A stretch of DNA of 25,833 nt from Coriobacteriaceae bacterium AF08-21. GTDB lineage: Bacteria; Actinomycetota; Coriobacteriia; Coriobacteriales; Coriobacteriaceae. The notes beneath the pieces are model-generated. The model did no database searches and had not been told where the DNA came from. It saw only the letters and a list, made by a program, of their open reading frames with translations. Location of the stretch: positions 1-25,833 of the forward strand of contig JAQCQR010000028.1 of assembly GCA_027687465.1 (NCBI GenBank), in the 5' to 3' direction. The position numbers and the translations under genes are program-made. The number at the start of each line of letters is the position of its first letter. Within the stretch, counting starts at the first letter, position 1. This document shows positions 22,705-25,833 of this stretch, piece by piece.

Positions 22705-23505
22705 CTACGGACGCTGGCCCATGCCACCCTCGAGGGTGACGGTCTCGCCGTTCATATACTTAAAGTCGGGACCGCAGAGCTGAACGACAACGCGGCCGAT
22801 TTCCTTCTCGACGTCGCCGTAGTGACCCGCCGGTGGCATGTGGACGTTGGCCTTGAACGCCTCGGGATAGGCATCCTGGAAGTTCTCGAGCGCGGCGGTC
22901 CAAGCAAGCGGGCAAACGATATTGACGTTGATGCCGTCCTTGCCCCACTCGTTGGCAGCGACGCGGGTCAGACCGCGGATGCCCTCCTTGGCAGCGGCGT
23001 AGCTGCACTGGCCATAGTTGCCAAACAGGCCGGCGCCCGAAGCAAAGTTGACCACGGAGCCCTTGGTCTCCTTCAGGTGCGGGTAGGCCTTCTGCATGTA
23101 CAGGTAGGTGGCATACAGACCGGAGTAAATGGCGAGGTTGAACTGGTCCATGGTGTGATCGGCGATCGTCACGCCCGAAGCGCTGGCCTGAGCATTGTTG
23201 ACGACGGCGTCGATGCGGCCGAACTCCTCAATAGCCTTGTCGATGACGTTCTGGACGACGGCCTCGTTGTCCTGACCAGCCGAGACATCGGCCTGAACAG
23301 GCAGAACCTTGACGCCGTACTCGGCCTCGAGGGATTCCTTGGCAGCCTCGAGCTTGGCAACGTTGCGGCCGGTGATGACGAGGTTTGCGCCCTCCTTGGC
23401 AAAAGCGATATCGATACCGTAGCCGATGGAGCCAGCGGAGCCGTCCTTGAGCGTGGCCTTGCCGCCGCCGGTGACGATCACGGTCTTACCAGTGAAAAGT
23501 CCCAT
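22705..23505 (-). CDS. Short-chain dehydrogenase/reductase (SDR)
   Basis: A 266-residue NAD(P)-dependent oxidoreductase. The catalytic residues are S156, Y169 and K173 (S-x12-Y-x3-K), with N103-N104-A in the NNAG-like motif. The nucleotide-binding loop is unusual: TGGGKATLKDGSAGSIGYG (12-30) has about eight extra residues compared with TGxxxGIG. The C-terminal MNGETVTLEGGM is typical of FabG-like members. The substrate cannot be named; it does not look like the known Collinsella 7-beta-hydroxysteroid dehydrogenase as I recall it. Start ATG 23505 follows AAAGGAC. Confidence 0.92.
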   Translation of the reverse strand: MGLFTGKTVIVTGGGKATLKDGSAGSIGYGIDIAFAKEGANLVITGRNVAKLEAAKESLEAEYGVKVLPVQADVSAGQDNEAVVQNVIDKAIEEFGRIDAVVNNAQASASGVTIADHTMDQFNLAIYSGLYATYLYMQKAYPHLKETKGSVVNFASGAGLFGNYGQCSYAAAKEGIRGLTRVAANEWGKDGINVNIVCPLAWTAALENFQDAYPEAFKANVHMPPAGHYGDVEKEIGRVVVQLCGPDFKYMNGETVTLEGGMGQRP

Positions 23506-23799
23506 ATAAAGTCCTTTCAAATCGCGACGGGCGCACCCGCCGACTGCGCGCATCCAAATAAACGCGACAAAAGCTGAAATGCAACTTTAACGGGTTCAAG
23601 TGAAAAGAAAAGGCCTCGGCAGGCGAACGGCATAACGTCTTTCGGCGAAGGGATTGTCAAGTACAAACTGGATAAAGTGGCCGAGTTTTTGCTATCGACG
23701 CGAGCCATCGAACACGTTTTGAAACTTTGCTGCAGCGCGCGGGATGTCGGCGCGAGACTTTATCATAGGGTGACAAACAACGATGAGGAGCACATGCCT

Positions 23800-25563
23800 A
23801 TGACAGACGAGCTGGACCCCCAGACTCAACAGCATATTGATGATCCCGCAGACGTCACTGCAGATGCCGACGCTGTGACCTGCGATGATATTGACCTCGA
23901 CGACCCCATCTTGGACGAAAGCGCTACGGCGGAAACCCCCGGCGCCGAAGATGCCGGCGAGCAAAACGACGATGCGCCCGCTCAGGACGACGACCCCGTA
24001 CAGGATGCCGCTCCGCAAGCTGCGGGCCCCATCGAGGTGTCTTCGGAAGAAGAGCTCGACGCCGTCATGGACTCCATGATGGATGCCGTCAAAGCGATGA
24101 AAGACGCCGTGGCCGACGCCGACGTGGATGCCGAGGAAGAGGAGGCCGCCGAGGCCGCCTCGACCTTTGTGCCCGGCGAGACCCCCGTTGCCGATCAAGG
24201 CAGCACCATGCCCTCGTTCCTGCAGCTCGAGCACCCCACAATTGGCGCCGACGCGGTCGATCCGCACGCAGCAGGCTTTTCTGTGGTCGAGGGCGGTACC
24301 GGCAATATCGCCGCGCCGCAGGCTGCCGATGCGGACGCTGTCGACACCGCTCGCCCGACCGCCCCGCACTCCCCCGCCGCGAGCCGCGATCTGGGGACCG
24401 CCGTCTCGAACACTGCGAACGCCGTGGGCGCCTTTATCGCCCAGGGCGCCTCGGCCATGCGTGAGATGAACGCCGCGAAAAAGGCACTTGCCGACGCCCG
24501 CGCCCACTTGGCCGAACTCGAGCAGCGCATTGCCGATCAGGCCGAGGAACTCGAGACGCGCCAGGATATCGCAGGCCGCTACGACCAGATCGTCGCCGAC
24601 CAGCGCCAGGCGATTGCCGCGGCCCAAAAGACTGCAGCGGCCGCTGAGATTGACCGTGATGCCCACGCCGCCAAGGCGACAGAGCTCAAGGGCCAGCTCG
24701 AACAAATGAAGACAGAGGATGACGCGACTGAACTCCGCTTGAAGGCCGCGCTCGACGCCGTGGAGGCCCGCGAGGCGAGCTCGCGCGAGACCGGCAACCG
24801 CCTCGTTCGACGTCTTGAGGATTCCAAGCGCATCCGCGACAAGGTGAAGGCCGAGCGAGACGCCGGCATTGCGGCCGCACAACAAACCGTCGACGCCACG
24901 CGCGCCCAGCTCGAGACGCTGCGTCATGAGTATGCCGAGCTGCAACGCAATCCCTCGGCAAATCCCGCCAACTATACGGTGCGCACCAGCGAGCTCTCGA
25001 TGCAGATCTCCGACACGGCAGATGCCCTGCGTAAAGCCGAAGAAGATGTCCCGCGCATCACCGCCGACCTTGAGCACTCGCTTGCCGCAGCCGAGCAGGC
25101 CGTCGAACAGGCTCAAGCCCCTATCGCCGACGCAAAACGCGCGCACCAAGCCGTGACGACCGAAGCCGATGCCGCGCGCGACGAGCTGCAGACGGCGAAG
25201 ACCGCCGCCGCGACTCGTCAGCGCGAACTGCGCGAGAAGATCGCTGCCGAGGACAAGGCGCGCCGCGACCAGGAGCAGACCATCGCCAACGCCCAAACAG
25301 ATGCCGCACATGCGCAGTCGATCATCGAACAGGCGACCGAGGTGCACGACCACCCAGAGATCACTGAGTCGCTTGCAGGGTCCTTGGCCCGAGACAAAGC
25401 CGAACACACCGAGACCGAGCGAGAAGTCGCCCAGCTCGAGGCCACCGAGGACGCGGTGCGCGAGCGTACCCGCGACTCACGCATCAAATTCACCGGCGCC
25501 ATCGTCTGCATCGTCGCCGTGATTCTAGCGATCATCCTGGTCTGGCTCTTCGCGAGCAAGTAA
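23800..25563 (+). CDS. Large acidic coiled-coil protein with C-terminal membrane anchor
   Basis: A 587-residue protein of unknown function. Residues 1-125 are very acidic and Asp/Ala-rich (disordered), 126-220 is a low-complexity linker, and 221-385 and 395-560 are long Ala/Glu/Gln/Arg heptad-like coiled coils broken by a short NPSANPANYTV linker (384-394). Residues 565-584 (FTGAIVCIVAVILAIILVWL) form a single hydrophobic helix three residues from the end, so it looks tail-anchored with the coil in the cytoplasm. No signal peptide. Start chosen at ATG 23800 because GAGGAG lies 9 nt upstream; ATG 23794 is too close and the frame to 23677 is unsupported. It may be a structural or envelope-associated scaffold; that is conjecture. 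Confidence 0.9.
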   Translation: MTDELDPQTQQHIDDPADVTADADAVTCDDIDLDDPILDESATAETPGAEDAGEQNDDAPAQDDDPVQDAAPQAAGPIEVSSEEELDAVMDSMMDAVKAMKDAVADADVDAEEEEAAEAASTFVPGETPVADQGSTMPSFLQLEHPTIGADAVDPHAAGFSVVEGGTGNIAAPQAADADAVDTARPTAPHSPAASRDLGTAVSNTANAVGAFIAQGASAMREMNAAKKALADARAHLAELEQRIADQAEELETRQDIAGRYDQIVADQRQAIAAAQKTAAAAEIDRDAHAAKATELKGQLEQMKTEDDATELRLKAALDAVEAREASSRETGNRLVRRLEDSKRIRDKVKAERDAGIAAAQQTVDATRAQLETLRHEYAELQRNPSANPANYTVRTSELSMQISDTADALRKAEEDVPRITADLEHSLAAAEQAVEQAQAPIADAKRAHQAVTTEADAARDELQTAKTAAATRQRELREKIAAEDKARRDQEQTIANAQTDAAHAQSIIEQATEVHDHPEITESLAGSLARDKAEHTETEREVAQLEATEDAVRERTRDSRIKFTGAIVCIVAVILAIILVWLFASK

Positions 25564-25590
25564 ACCAGTTGCCAAAAAACGTTCAACGCA

Positions 25591-25655
25591 GTTGCGGTGA
25601 GATAGTTCCTGTTTAGTCCTCAATAAGGCCAATTCAAGAACTATCTCACCGCAAC
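25591..25655 (+). terminator. GTTGCGGT hairpin repeat behind the coiled-coil gene
   Basis: A perfect 18-bp stem (25591-25608 with 25638-25655) beginning GTTGCGGTGAG, 27 bp past the stop codon. Homologous to the hairpin at 19338-19404 with compensatory arm changes. No strong T-tract, so termination may be Rho-independent only in part. Confidence 0.7.
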
Positions 25656-25706
25656 CTATTTAGATCGACGCAAGGCAACCTATCCCTCTTGCACCAATCT
25701 CTTGAC

Positions 25707-25833
25707 ATAAGGACTGTCCCCAAGTGCCGACACAAAAGGAACGTCCCCAAGTGCCAACAAAGGCGACGCCGATGCCTTGGCAAAGTCAGCGAAAACCCGC
25801 CAGAGCGAGCAAGGTGCCTTGAAACGAGGCGGC
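25707..25833 (-). repeat. REP-like modules and structured repeat copy E3, cut by the window end
   Basis: AGGACTGTCCCCAAGTGCCG and GGAACGTCCCCAAGTGCC modules (25710-25755) lead into ACGCCGATG (25766) and the 5' arm of P1 (CCCGCCAGAGCG, 25796-25807), nearly identical to E1. The window ends inside P2 (GAGGCGGC). By analogy with E1 and E2, a minus-strand gene should end about 95-100 bp beyond. Confidence 0.75.

Noticed and set aside
22705..23505. SDR as the Collinsella 7-beta-hydroxysteroid dehydrogenase
   Set aside because: The N-terminal sequence, glycine loop and C-terminus differ from the enzyme as I remember it; only the general SDR fold is shared.
23692..25407. 571-codon minus-strand open frame
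   Set aside because: Antisense to the coiled-coil gene; Gly/Leu/Val-rich composition expected from the complement of Ala/Glu/Asp codons.

Overview
The window reads as chromosomal DNA of a high-GC, gut-type actinobacterium, most likely Coriobacteriia close to Collinsella. That placement is inferred from codon and GC character, the gene set (zinc P-type ATPase with a small HMA protein, pstSCAB, PepV-like M20 peptidase, DegV, LOG protein, Tgt) and intergenic repeats carrying GGGAC-type motifs that I associate with that group. No rRNA or tRNA gene and no CRISPR array was seen.

Layout. 1-2000 is a less GC-rich accessory segment: an endonuclease-like gene (501-1709) bracketed by two small units with inverted ends. 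2025-4798 is a zinc/cadmium resistance module: an SmtB/CzrA-type ArsR sensor, a free-standing HMA metal-binding protein and a P1B-type exporter. Two operator copies form a perfect inverted repeat at the sensor promoter and a third lies in front of the ATPase. A long nested palindrome separates it from a convergent DtxR-family regulator (5078-5467). 5675-8311 encodes a Cof-type HAD phosphatase and an ABC-F ATPase. 8515-12174 is the phosphate operon pstSCAB, read on the minus strand, ended by an intrinsic terminator and without phoU. 12607-14760 holds a PepV-like dipeptidase and a PGP-like HAD hydrolase, and 14917-15777 a DegV protein.

16001-20111 is a second accessory insert between degV and a LOG gene. 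It contains a 1003-residue fusion of a TOTE-type archaeo-eukaryotic primase, an SF2 helicase and a degenerate PLD-like domain, then a YafQ/DinJ toxin-antitoxin pair. 20143-25563 returns to housekeeping-type genes: LOG, Tgt, an SDR oxidoreductase and a large acidic coiled-coil protein with a C-terminal membrane anchor.

The most interesting non-coding signal is a family of ~167-nt structured repeats (12441-12606, 22536-22703 and a copy cut by the window end at 25766). The two complete copies begin one or a few bases after the stop codon of a minus-strand gene. They show five fully compensatory base-pair changes across two stems plus an invariant third hairpin, so the fold is under selection. 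Next to them, and at many other gene ends here, are short palindromic modules of REP/REPIN type (GACTAGTC modules, TGCCGGCACTT modules, GTTGCGGT hairpins). Some double as terminators or overlap stop codons.
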